A stretch of DNA of 64,000 bases from Stomorhina lunata (taxonomy: Eukaryota > Arthropoda > Insecta > Diptera > Rhiniidae): assembly GCA_933228675.1 (NCBI GenBank), contig OW121741.1, positions 135,736,585 through 135,800,584 on the forward strand, in the 5' to 3' direction. Below the pieces are notes generated by a model. The model was not told where the DNA came from and did not search any database. It saw only the letters and a list, made by a program, of their open reading frames with translations. The stretch's first letter is position 1, and every line of letters starts with the position of its first letter. Shown in pieces: positions 36,775 through 47,281 of this stretch. A program made the position numbers and the translations under genes.

Positions 36775-37025
36775 TTACCCAGTAAAACTTTTCATTACCA
36801 AATAATGAGTTAAACAGTTAAACTATTGAACACGAACTACTTACTCATTCGCTGTTTAAGTCATTACATTAACATTAGGATGTCATTGGAGGCAAGTACT
36901 TACCAATTGCAGAAAAGTAATGACTTGGGTAAGCAATTTGAAAGCAACAACAACAACAGTAACAACTTTTTTGTTGTTGTTTTATTAAAAATATTTTTTT
37001 TTAAACGAAATACAAAATTTTTTTT

Positions 37026-37097
37026 ATGATCCCATGGGGGCTCGAACCCAGACCCTCCGACTGCTAGGCAGAGACTCTTCCACTGAGCTACTTCATA
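37026..37097 (-). pseudogene. tRNA-Ala(AGC)-like segment
   Basis: On the minus strand, TAGCTCAGTGGAAGAG matches the pol III A box/D arm and GGGTTCGAGCCCC the B box/T arm, at normal tRNA spacing. The anticodon loop reads CTAGCAG, giving AGC. D-stem pairing (GCTC/GAGT) holds, but the acceptor ends (TATGAAG and TGGGATC) do not pair and the T stem is imperfect. It is therefore a tRNA pseudogene or the tRNA-derived head of a SINE, not a working tRNA. Confidence 0.65.
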
Positions 37098-37916
37098 TGT
37101 TGAAAACTTAGCAGCTTATAATTAATATAAACAATTTTTATTTTTAGATCCAAAATCATGTGAAAATAACTTTGTTTTTCCCTGTTTTTTTTTGATTTGT
37201 TGTAATTTTTGGAAAAATATTTTTATACGATTTTTTGTAATTATTTTAAAACTTTTTTAAAATTATTTTAAAACTTAAAGAATTTAAATCTTCTTTTTTG
37301 TATAAGTTTTTATATAAGATTAACTCTTACTTACTTAAATGTTACAACCTGTTAAGGTCAAAGTCCGAGCATATTTTAGAATTCCATGGATTTCGATCTT
37401 GTGCGAATATTCTCCAATTTTATAGGCCAAGCTTTGAAAAATGTTCCTCTACTTGGTCTTTCTATCAAAGTTTCGGACATCCTTCTCTAACATTAGGTAG
37501 TGGGACATTTCAGTTCTAATTTCATGCTCTTCATTGTATTTTTTTTCAAGAGAGGGTTACTAGCCCTTAATCCTAACCCATTTTTATCGATCTTATGGGA
37601 CAACTCTCGGAACATGTTAACTCACAATATTAATGGGTGTTAAACTATCTCCCCGGGTGATACCATGAGGAGGTGTGTGTCCACAGTTGAGATGAAGGAT
37701 GACCCAGATAAGTTGGGCTTACCAAGTTAAGACCAATTAGAATCGTGTTTGGTATTCAACATCCCCTACATAATCAAAATTGACTCATGATGGTATTTTT
37801 TCATTAACGTGAGTTAGTTTTACAAATTTTTTTTACAGAAGATAATATTTAAGTTCTTAAAATTCAAAAATCATTTAAAAAGATTCTTAATAAAAAAAAA
37901 ATCTAAAAAAAATTAC

Positions 37917-37947
37917 TGCCCTTGGTGGGATTTGAACCGGGGCCATT
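37917..37947 (-). promoter_or_regulatory. Second pol III B-box-like segment
   Basis: The minus strand reads CCCCGGTTCAAATCCCACC, containing a perfect GGTTCAAATCC B box. It is followed on the same strand by long T runs (about 37890-37912) able to stop RNA polymerase III. No convincing A box precedes it. It may be a decayed tRNA end inside the TTA-flanked element. Confidence 0.45.
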
Positions 37948-38081
37948 CAGTTTAAATTACCATCTTAATTACAAATAAGTACTTCTGTAATAACTTATTA
38001 TTTATTCGGATGGTATGTTGTAGTCGTTACAAGGTAACCAGTTATCAGAGTACTTGCCATTACCAAAGTTTTGCTGGGTTA

Positions 38082-38394
38082 TGTTTTAAATATTCAAAAA
38101 CTGGAGTAAAGAAATTTCTTTTTTAAAATTTTCAATATAATTTTTTTTTTTTTGGTAACAATTTAAATTGGTTTTCATGTTAAACTAACGCTTAATTATC
38201 CTTGTCATTAAATTTAATGACAGAGACTTTGTTCACAGACAAGACACCTGAGTTAATTTTCTTTGAGGAAAAAAGCTAAAGCTTCTGCTAATTGAAATTT
38301 TAATCTTCAATATTTTTATGAGTTCAAAAAAATTTTTGATTTTACATTAAAGAATTTTTCTTAAATCATTCTCATGGGCCATGTAACAGAAAAA
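38082..38394. other. Short island, nothing recognised
   Basis: A/T-rich sequence between two mobile elements, with no coding or structural signal. Confidence 0.45.
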
Positions 38395-39252
38395 CACGTA
38401 AGTAAAGGCTATAGTTGATCAAGCCAGACTTAGAGACATATCTGTGTTGTTATACCCTTCACCACCATTGGTGGAAAGGGTATTATAAGTTTGTGCTAAT
38501 GTATGTAGCGCATAGAAATATTTGTCTTAGACCCACCTTTTAGTACACCAATAGGCTTAGAATCACTTTCTGAGTCGATTTAGCGATGTCCGTCCGTATG
38601 GACGACTGTTTTTCTGGACCCCCATGTAATCCTTATAATCAAACTACAGGTCGCAATTCTGAAGATAATTTGATGAAATTTGGAACAGATAATTTTTTGA
38701 TAATGGAACCATGGCTATTGAAATTCATCAAAATCGGTCCATTATTTATGGTACCTCCCATTAGGCCTCACTTCCAGGAATTGATATATTGGCAACAAAT
38801 ATCAATAATTTTTCATGAAATTTAAAAAAAAAATACTGCTTATGCAAACTAAAATCACTGTTTCAAATTTCGTTGAAATCGGTCCACATTTGACCATAGC
38901 TGTCATACAAATTCTTCTTTAAAAACGCACTAAATAAGACAAAAAATCACTAAAACGCTCGTAAATCTAAAGAAAATGAGAATTTTAACTTTATTTCTTG
39001 CATACATAATTTTTGTAACAACTGTGAACAATTTGCCAAATTTCTAGATAATCAGTCCACATTTGACCCTAGCTCTCATATAAGTCTAAATGACTGAAAC
39101 AGCTTAAATATATAAGTTTTGAGAAAATGTTTGTATGATGGCAAAATTTAGCAAATACTTTTCTTTATACAAGAAAAATAACACCTTTGACCTTAGTGGT
39201 GAAGGGTATCGTATGGTCGGGCTTGACCGGCTATAGCACTTTCTTACTTGTT
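38395..39252 (+). mobile_element. Mini-me-like GTCY element, copy 4, with both terminal arms
   Basis: This copy keeps an outer left arm (38395-38430, GTAAGTAAAGGCTATAGTTG then ATCAAGCC). It is the inverted counterpart of the right arm (GGGCTTGACCGGCTATAGC, then CTTTCTTACTTGTT), about 35 bp with mismatches. This shows the family is a terminal-inverted-repeat element. The GTCY tract has decayed to GTCCGTATGGACGACTG. Confidence 0.85.
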
Positions 39253-39614
39253 TTTTTTTTCTAAAATTTCGAGACTTAAGTACATTTATGTTATTTTCGA
39301 CAAAGGATCCGATATGGAAGCTTGGATCAATTCTTGACCGACTGATACAAATTTCGGTTATCCGTTTTTTATTTACAAAATACTTATCTGTGCAAAGTCT
39401 TAGGACTTAGACTTTATAGCCAAGACTCTATAATATTAAGATGTTGAACTTCCATACATTGATTTGTCGTATGGTCGTTTTGAAAAGTCCCATACAAAAT
39501 GGAGTATACCTCTTTCACTCTATTTCGGAAACAACTAATGGAGACGATTATCCAATGACAGAAAGCTAAGGCACACACACGTGCTCAAGAAATTCATGTT
39601 TGTTTATGGCCTTA
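39253..39614. other. Short island before the retroelement
   Basis: Non-repetitive sequence with no gene signal. Confidence 0.4.
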
Positions 39615-40600
39615 TTTTTCTTTTTTTTTTGCATTGGACCAACACTCAGGGTATGACCCCTACGTATGCATATGCATTGTGATAGAACTAGGAAAAAAGG
39701 TTGTGGAAAGGAGAATAGAGGGAGTAGTGTTTGTGGATATTCGATTTGAACCTTTGGATATCATTATTAGAGGGGAAGACTGATGCTGGAACTTTATTCG
39801 TGCTGTGTGGCTAAACAACGAGTTTTTTGTATAGTGCGTCATACGATCCACTGGAAAATCGACTACAAAGGGATGAACCCTTGTTGAGTTGTGTGTGCTG
39901 TGAAAAAATGTACGGGTTTCAGGAACATGATCCCTAATTTCGTTTGAGCACATGCCATTATAGTAGCGGTAGAACAGTGAAACGCAACCCATATTACGAC
40001 GATGATCCAATGCGGTAATAGAGTTGGCTACCCTACTGTCAGCAATAAGCACCTTCGACCTCTTTTGTACACAGTCGAGAAGCTCCAAAATAGACTTAAA
40101 AGCACTGGCCAATAAATGAGAGTTGTATTCCATTTTCGGTCGGCTATAATTGGTATAGATATTAAAAAGATCAGTTGGATTGAAGTATACCTTATACCGC
40201 TTTAGAAAGCCGAGACACTTGAATGCTTCCTTTGACACTTGAAAAACGTCTGCTGAATTTTCATGCCTAGAACATCAAGAGTTTCCGATTCCTCAATATT
40301 TATACCACCCATATTTACAGATGATGCAACATTGTTCATAACAAGTTTGTGTGTTAACACACAACATTGGGTCTTTCGAGGGTTGAAATCGACCCTATTA
40401 GAAAGACCCCAATTGGATATGTTTTACCTCTTGGAATTGATATCGAACATGCTTGGCCTATAGTTGAATGAATACGAATGACAGATGTTGCTATCATCTG
40501 CAAAAGATTAGATAGGATTGGAAATTTGACATAGAATAGAGTAAGAAATAGAGTAGATGTGCCGCTTCCGCCCACGAACTGTAGAAATTATTTACATAGG
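39615..40600 (-). pseudogene. Broken non-LTR retrotransposon (CR1/jockey-type) reverse transcriptase fragment
   Basis: The minus-strand frame at 39660-40238 encodes the C-terminal part of a non-LTR reverse transcriptase: FKCLGFLKRY, LFNIYTNYSRPKMEYNSHL, LDCVQKRSKVLI, HRRNMGCVSLFYRYYNG and PFVVDFPVDR are family hallmarks. Upstream, in another frame, the catalytic FADD box is readable (about 40485-40500), preceded by a stop. The coding path is broken by at least two frame changes and stops. The endonuclease and the 5' two thirds are missing, as in 5'-truncated insertions. An A run on the same strand at about 39618-39634 fits the poly(A) tail. It is dead; the clade is inferred from remembered motifs. 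Confidence 0.8.
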
Positions 40601-41208
40601 TTATAATGGGATTATTTTTGGAGTTACCAAAATTTTTACTAACAAAAATTTTATTAAAAAAATATAAAAGACGACTAAAGTAGTTTTGTTCTAAGTCATC
40701 AGAATACAAAATTTATGAAGTAGTTTTGGAGTTATTACAATTTTTCCCCGAAAATTCGTGTCCTCGACTACATGCCTGAGGATATGCAGCAAAAAAATAT
40801 ACTTAAGAATATGGACATTTAAAAGTCAGGCATAATTTACAATTCCATGACCTGTTAGTACTAAATAGTTGAGTTTTGTCAAAATATTATCGAATTTACT
40901 TAGTTTTTTTCACATTCGAAAATTATACTTTTTCCTTAGGTAAGTTTCAATATCACAATTTATAATAATTTTCTTTCGAGTGTCATAATACAAACAAATG
41001 AAAAAATAAAGGTTGATATCTTGAACCGTTTCGCCTTGCCTGCGATTTTAAATCGTCGGATTTCGCGAAAATGTCAATTTACGATCATAATTTTAGTAGA
41101 ATCTTCGTAAATTTTACTTGTGTTCAATTTTAATAAAAATAATAACGAATATCATCTATATATCTGTGAAGAATGTATGAAAAACTGCTTTTTTAATATT
41201 GTAAAAGT
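40601..41208. other. Island, nothing recognised
   Basis: A/T-rich non-coding sequence. The words TTTTAAATCGTCGGATTTCG (41045) stand out slightly by CG content but lack any coding frame. Confidence 0.4.
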
Positions 41209-41465
41209 CTTACCCTTTCTTTCCCGGGGTCAAAGGTCATAATTTATAATTTGTAATATTCATTGAACAAAATATTCAAGAAATCAAAAAACAATTCTAA
41301 AACCGACCTGAAAAATAGTAGGTCTGTTTCTTTATTTTCTGGGTCAAAGCTCATATTTCATAATTTGTCATATATGTTAAACAAAATTAAAAAAAAAATA
41401 ATAAAAAAAAATAATTCTGAAACCGACCAGAGAAAATAGTAGGCCTGTTTCTTTATTTTCTGGGT
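41209..41465. repeat. Tandem repeat, about 115-120 bp, two and a half copies
   Basis: Segments around TTTCTTTATTTTCTGGGTCA recur at about 41215 (diverged), 41328 and 41449. Each is followed by CATAATTTGT(A/C)ATAT and AATTCT(A/G)AAACCGACC. It is non-coding. Confidence 0.7.
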
Positions 41466-41900
41466 GAGTTTGGACAAATAAGAGTAATTTCAGAGTTACA
41501 TTCAAAAAAAAAACTTATACAGCAAACGCACAAAACACCAAAATTTAAGTGAACATTTGATTTAACTTCAAAAATATTCAAACAAATGTTTATTTAACTA
41601 TTGAAAATATTTTTGTTTTGCTGTATTTAATTTTTAATAACAATTTTCCAAACAATTTTTCTGTTAAATGACATCCATGAAAATAATTTGATGCCCAAAC
41701 TTACTCAAAGAAAAAATCTGTGTACTTTCGATTAAGATGGGAAATGAAATTACTCCCTCAATTTAGTAAAGACTCAAACCAAAACAGAGTACGGGAACAG
41801 AATTGACAGAGATTTGGGTAACTTAGGACTGGTTTGGCTAGTTTCTTCATCGTATGGAAACAAAACTAGCATATTTCGCTTGCCATTGATATTTATGCTG
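41466..41900. other. Island with a weak inverted pair
   Basis: GTGAGTTTGG (41463) and CCAAACTTACTC (41695), with inner ACAGCAAA and TTTGCTGT words, form a weak inverted arrangement. It may be an old fold-back element of about 245 bp. There is no gene signal. Confidence 0.3.
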
Positions 41901-41919
41901 AATTTTAATAAAATATAAA

Positions 41920-42125
41920 TAAATTCGAGTTGTAATGGGCCAAAAGCATTATTCTGTGAATATAGCCCTATGGGAGGTACCTGATTATGTTCGAAATTCA
42001 TAGCCATCATTCTTGGACCAAAAATTTCAAATTTCATTAAATCGACTCAGTGATTTTGAGTCGATCGGTATAAATTTGATGGGGTCTGTAATGAATAATG
42101 AACAACTTACAAACTGAATGACAAA
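41920..42125 (-). mobile_element. Decayed mini-me-like relative, partial
   Basis: CCCTATGGGAGGTACC, then AATTCATAGCCATCATTCTTGG, then TTTCATTAAATCGACTCAGTG and TACAAACTGAATGACAAACTT match phrases of the GTCY element core in inverted order, but the GTCY tract is gone. The 87-codon frame across it (41774-42037, minus) is repeat-derived. Confidence 0.55.
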
Positions 42126-42784
42126 CTTCACCTTTTGGTTTGCTTTAAAACGAATAAGATCAAAAGAAAATTTTCTTCCCAAAAGTATTTTTAAAATTTA
42201 AATTTTCTAATTTGCAAATTTCTTTTTATTATAAATGTTAAGCTAAAAAAAATTTATGTTTTAAAAATCTTTAAAATACTTTAAAAAAAATCAAAAAAAA
42301 ATTTACAAACTTGTTCATAAAAGAAACTTTTCCGTTGCAAAATTATTCTATTCAAAGTGTTTTCTTCCAAAATTGCCTGTAAAAAATTGTTCCTTAAAAT
42401 ATTACAAAATTTTTCTTAAGAAAAATGTTTATTAAAAGCTTGAGTTTCTTGATTTTCACCCATTTTCATGTTAAAACTCAGGGCAGTCAACTTCCCGAAT
42501 TAAGAGGCGCGAGATTCCAAATTTCACCAACTTTCTAAACCACCCTCTTATCAATGTTAGTGTGTTCACCAATAAAACTTAATGAAAGAAATGTGTATGC
42601 ATGTTCCTTTTTCTCAAACATAAAACACCAGCAACATATTTCTCCTGGTTCTTTTGGACTAAATAAGAGTATTTTTCAAAAAAAAAAAAAAAAAATAGAA
42701 CATTTATTTACACATTTACTCCTTGTCTCTAATTTTAACGCACATAAACACTGATACATATGTACGTGTAAAAAATTTAATGTA
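42126..42784. other. Island, nothing recognised
   Basis: A/T-rich, with satellite-like TTTTCTTAAGAAAAAT words at 42410 and an A run at 42679-42695. No gene is supportable. Confidence 0.4.
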
Positions 42785-43080
42785 TTTATACACTTCACCA
42801 ACATATGGATGTGGAAAGAGTATATTAACGGTATTGGTGCTGAAGTTCTTAACAGAAGTATTAGGTATACCGATGGACTCAAAGTTGATGGAATCTCAGT
42901 TGTAATAAAAGCTTGTAATGAAAGTACAGGTCCCAATTTTTAAGCTTGTTTGATAAAATTTAACGAAGACATTTTTTGAAATATTAATAAATCCTATAAC
43001 ATATCCATGAACCAAATTTAGATATTTTTCGAATACCTTCTATAGGACTGCCCTTCCAGAAAAGAGATTTTCAAGGGAGT
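42785..43080 (+). mobile_element. Distant relative of the TATACCCTTCACC element, partial
   Basis: TATACACTTCACCAACATAT, then GGATGTGGAAAGAGTATATT, TTGGTGCTGAAG and GGTATACCGATGGACTC parallel the 5' half of the mini-me-like copies (start word, fold-back, GTGCTGATG, GTATACCAATAGG). The 3' half is not recognisable. Confidence 0.45.
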
Positions 43081-43394
43081 CATAAAATAAAAATAAAATA
43101 AAAAATAGAAAAACTGTAAGGAAAAACATTTTCAGTTTTAAGTTGATTTAAGAGGTTTTACTTTTTGGGCAAAAGAATTATTAAAGCTCCAGCCTTATAT
43201 AAAAGCTCGAATTGCTGACGAAAAAACAAATTTAATTCAATAATTATGAAGAAAGGTTTTAACTTTTATATTATTTTTGTGGAGTCGAGTTTGTTTAGAA
43301 AAGAGTGACTTTAGATTAAAAGATGATCGCTTAAATCCAATAAGGGAGGGGCTATGACTTTTGTTAAGGCGGAGGAAGCTCATGTGCGTATTTT
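43081..43394. other. Short island, nothing recognised
   Basis: An AAAATAAAATAAAA stretch at 43083-43112, then non-coding sequence. Confidence 0.4.
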
Positions 43395-44187
43395 TATACC
43401 CTTCACCACCATAGGAGGAAAGTGTATTATAAGTTTGTGCTGATGTATGTAACGCATGGAAATATTTGTCTTAGACCCACCTTTTAGTATACCAATAGGC
43501 TTAGAATCACTTTCTGAGTGGATTTAGCGATGTCCGTCCGTCCGTCCGTCCGTCTGGCTGGACGGCTGGCTGGACCCCCATGTAAACCTTGTAATCAAAC
43601 TACAGGTCGCAATTCTAAAGATAATTTGAGGAAATTTGGCACTAATCATTTCTTTGATAATGGGACCATGGCTATTGAAATTCGTCAAAATCGGTCCATT
43701 ATTTATGGTACCTCCGATAGGTCCCACTTCCCGGAATTGATATATTGCCCATAAATATCAATATTTTTTCATGAAATTTAAATCAAATACTGCTTATGTC
43801 AACTGAAATCACTGTACCAAAAATCGGTCCACATTTGACCATAGCTCCCATACAAATTTTTCTTTAAAAACGCACTAAATGAGACAAAAATCACTAAAAA
43901 GCTCGTAAATCTGAAGATAATGGGAATTTTAAGTTTATTTCTTACATACATAACAACTGTAATCAATTTGCCAAATTTCGAGATAATCGGTTCACATTTG
44001 ACCCTAGCTCTCATATAAGTCCAAATGTGGGAAGAAGCTTAAATATAAAGATTTTGAGAAAAAGTTTGTATGATGGCAAAATTTAGCAAATATTTGTCTT
44101 TATACAGAAAAAATAACGCTTTTGACCTTAGTGGTGAAGGGTATCGTATGGTCGGCCTTGACCGACTATAGCACTTTCTTACTTGTT
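43395..44187 (+). mobile_element. Mini-me-like GTCY element, copy 5
   Basis: A 793-bp copy with start TATACCCTTCACCACC and core GATTTAGCGATG, and the longest simple GTCC run among the six ((GTCC)4 then GTCTGGCTGGACGGCTGG). The 3' end is GTGGTGAAGGGTATCG and CTTTCTTACTTGTT. The open frames over its 5' half (43518-43754) recur with the element and are not genes. Confidence 0.87.
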
Positions 44188-44239
44188 ATTATTATGTTAC
44201 ACGTGGGGGAGGTAAAAAATCTGCGAAAATAGCGTTACG

Positions 44240-46000
44240 TAATTTTTGAAATTGTTGCTGATCTCAAAAATTAAAAACGAAGTTCCTAGATACACAATTT
44301 TTACTAAAATTTCCTCATTTTTAAGTAAAATGCACTTGAGTTTAGAAAATTACCAGAAATTTCTCTCCCTTTTTTGGCTTATTTTTGAAAAACTATTAAA
44401 AATCTATTACGTTTATTGTCCTTTTATTTTGGTTGACGATCCAAACGTTATTAATTATTTATCCTATCACTTTTCATTTTCGAGATATAGCCCTAATACA
44501 TTCTTACATTTTGTTTTTTTACCAACTAGTGAATCCTTTTGTCCAAAAAGTATGTACATCTGATTTTTTTCCTATCGCTTTTTATTCCATAGATAAAATG
44601 CTACTTAATTCTCACTTTTTAGCCCCCAGTGGGTTATTTTTTAAAAAAAGTTCTAAAATTATCAAAACTTGTTAATCCCTTTTCCGAAAAAATACTAATC
44701 ACGTGTCCTTTTGAGTTTATTCCTATCGCTTTTAGTTTTAGAGAAAAAACGTTACTGAATTTGTTTTTCTACCCTCCAGGAGGCTTTACTTTCAAAAATT
44801 TCTTCTTTGTAAATCTATGCATTGAAAAAGGTACCAAATGTGATAGGGATATATAGCCCTACTCAAAGGGTTCTTTTTAAAAAAGTACAGCTAATATTTT
44901 TCCAACCCTTTTTATTATGGAGAAAAAGTACTACTTAATTATCAGTTTTTACCCTCCTAGTGGTTTTCTTTCCCAAAAAGTACATCTGTTTTCGGTGAAA
45001 ATATTTTTTCTACGTTCATTGGGACTTAAAAAAGTACGGGAACTTTTTGACCATTTTTACCCCCTATTTGTTCCTTTTTCGAAAAAGTACTAGTCATGCG
45101 TGTAGTATACCAGGTTAGTCATCCGTTTATAGTATACCAGAGGTCCCAAATTTGATCCCCGGCCAGACCCACATGAAAAAATAAATTTAAAAAAAGCGAT
45201 TTACCTCATAACTTATCTAGCCACTGGTTGTTAAGTATTAGGCTATGTTAAACTTGTCTAACTAATGAATTTGCCTTTATGAGTATCCTTGTTCCAATTG
45301 GAATGTCGTTGGAATTATATATGTATGTATGTACAGCTGATTTCGTTAAAAATATTATTTCTTTGTTGGTTGGCAGAAAAACTTCACAGAAGTTAAATAA
45401 TACCAGAACTTTTAAACCTCCTATTTATCCCTTTTTCTAAAAAGTACTAATAAGGTGTTCTCTTAAGTTTTGTTCCTATAGTTTTTAGTTTTGAAGATAA
45501 AGCGTTTCTGAGTTTTTCTTTTCTTTATCCTCCAGAATTAATTACCTCCAAAAATCCCTTCTTAGTGGATCTATACATCAAAAAAGGCATTATATATGGT
45601 AGAGAGATATAGCACTACTAAATGGGTTCTTTTTTAAAAAAGTACTACTAATTTTTCTTCCTAACGCTTTTTATTTTGGAGAAAAAAAATGCCACTCAAT
45701 TACCATCCTTTACCCCCTTTTCCAAAACATACATCCGATTTTGGTAAAAATATTTTTTCTATGTTCGTTGGCTCAAAAGATATACGGGACTTAAAATAGC
45801 TCATTTATTCCCTTTCGAAAAAGTACTTATCAATTGTCTATATGAATCCAATTCGTACTTGATTCAAACCCGATTTAATTTTGTTATATCGCTTTTAGTT
45901 TTGCAGATAAAGCCTTACTGATTTTGCTTTTTTTTAACCCCATGAGGCCTAATTTTCTAAAAACCCTTTTTAGTAGATCTATACATCGAAGAAGGTCAAG
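44240..46000. repeat. Degenerate tandem array, about 380-bp unit of two half-units
   Basis: Phrases recur in a fixed order: GAAAAA(A/G)TACTAATCA-like, CCTATCGCTTTTAGTTTTAG, ACCCTCC(A/T)G, GGATCTATACATC, GGGTTCTTTTT, ACGCTTTTTATTTTGGAG. Anchors fall at 44686, 45079, 45438 and 45818, giving units of 393 and 380 bp. A non-repeat insert (about 45105-45400) explains the larger gap in the middle. The CGCTTTTTATT word itself recurs every 110-230 bp. Frames at 44246-44856 are by-products. Confidence 0.6.
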
Positions 46001-46049
46001 AACATTTGAGTTTCATAACACCAAATGATTTTTTCGTCGTTTTTAAGAC

Positions 46050-46740
46050 CAATTCCAATATTATTGGTTTCTTCGGTTTAGCTCTATATAGGCTATCAGA
46101 TTTTTATAAAGCTAGAAACATATTTTAGCGTATGTTTTGGAGAAAACTGAAGATCTATTATTTCCTTGACTCAATGATATTTCAAAAAACATATCTTCCA
46201 TTTTCTTTATTATTCTCTCAAACATGGATTATAGTGTTGACATCATAACATAGAAAAAAAAGTAGTCCCATGTGGGGATCGGAAAATAATACACTTTTTG
46301 CAAAACAACTCATATAACTTCAGTACAAGTTTTGAAATTATTTTTTTTTTTTCATAAGTCTTTTTAAATTCTGAAGAAAAAAATATAAAAAATTTCCATC
46401 GATTATGAAAAAATTTTTGAATTTCAAAATTTGTACTGAAAAAACTTGAGTTATTTTACAAAAATCCTATTATTTTCCAAACCCCTCGTGGGCCCACTTT
46501 TTTGGTTTTTTGATTTTGACTTTAATCAATATTTGAGTAAAAGACCAAGAAAATTGAAGAAATTATTTTTGAGATATCTTTGAGTCAAGGACATAATTGA
46601 TATTCCTTGTTCTCCAATACATGATTGAATTTTAAAAGCATAAAACTAAAGGACATACTCTGAAATATAAAAACAAAACTAGGTACGTTTTATAAAAATC
46701 TGATAACCATATCAAAAGTTATAGGCATATAAAATGGGTA
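46050..46740. repeat. Long imperfect inverted repeat, about 300-bp arms
   Basis: Left arm words GGCTATCAGATTTTTATAAA (46091), TTGACTCAATGATATTTC (46167), GTGGGGATCGGAAAATAATA and AGTACAAGTTTTGAAAT reappear as reverse complements in the right arm. The matching words there are TTTCAAAATTTGTACT, TTATTTTCCAAACCCC, GAGATATCTTTGAGTCAAGG and TATAAAAATCTGATAACC (46709). The centre of symmetry is near 46400. It is a fold-back element, or a locus able to make a long double-stranded RNA. Confidence 0.75.
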
Positions 46741-47281
46741 TGTTTTGAAGAAAATTTTGAAAAAAACGAACCGTCATAAAATCTTAACCAAAGTGAAATT
46801 AAAAATTTTTAAGAAATCTAAAAATTGCATGAGTTAGAAGAATGTGGTTAAGTACATGTTCGAAAACATTTGATTTGATTCATTAAAAATTTTTGTCAAA
46901 AAACGACCAACTTCAAGAGGCCATAAAAATGAAATTCAAGCTAACTTTTCAAAACCCTTTGGCAATTTTGATTACTTGATAGTCTACTTTCATTTGAAAT
47001 TGGAATCGTTAAGGCTGATGGCCATGACTCGTAATTTGCTGCATAGTATTTTCAACAATAACAAAAGTGTAGTACACTCACCCTTAAAACAAATCGAGTG
47101 TCAAAATCGTTACACATTTTACACTTTTTAGTGTGACATTTATAAAAAAGAACATATTAGTTTTTAAAGTGTTATACTTTTTTTAGAGTAAAACACAAAA
47201 AATGGAAAAGGGTAATAAATGTAACATTTATGTCAGAAAAGAAAACGATGCTATTAGATATGTCTGTAAGAGTAAAAACAA
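46741..47281. other. Island, nothing recognised
   Basis: Non-coding sequence. A short palindrome AGTGTAGTACACT lies at 47067, and TGTAAAATGTG/TTTTACACTTTTTAG words lie nearby. No domain was seen. Confidence 0.4.

Larger units (their letters stand above)
36778..38078. mobile_element. 1.3-kb TIR element with TTA target duplications
   Basis: Left end CCCAGTAAAACTTTTCATTA and right end (reverse complement) CCCAGCAAAACTTTGGTAAT are imperfect inverted repeats, and both share subterminal GGCAAGTACT. TTA lies directly outside both ends (36775-36777, 38079-38081). A 3-bp TWA duplication is typical of PIF/Harbinger, so that class is possible, but no transposase or nuclease domain is visible. The interior holds a tRNA-Ala-like segment, a second pol III B-box-like segment and an unrecognised GC-richer stretch (37340-37790). 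Confidence 0.55.

Noticed and set aside
37026..37097. Functional tRNA-Ala gene
   Set aside because: The acceptor stem does not pair and the T stem is imperfect.
41463..41707. Fold-back element of about 245 bp
   Set aside because: The arms are short and mismatched and no target duplication is visible, so it is kept only as a note in the island entry.
44246..44856. Three overlapping plus-strand frames of 75-105 codons
   Set aside because: They lie in a degenerate tandem repeat and share repeated motifs. They do not continue through the next unit.
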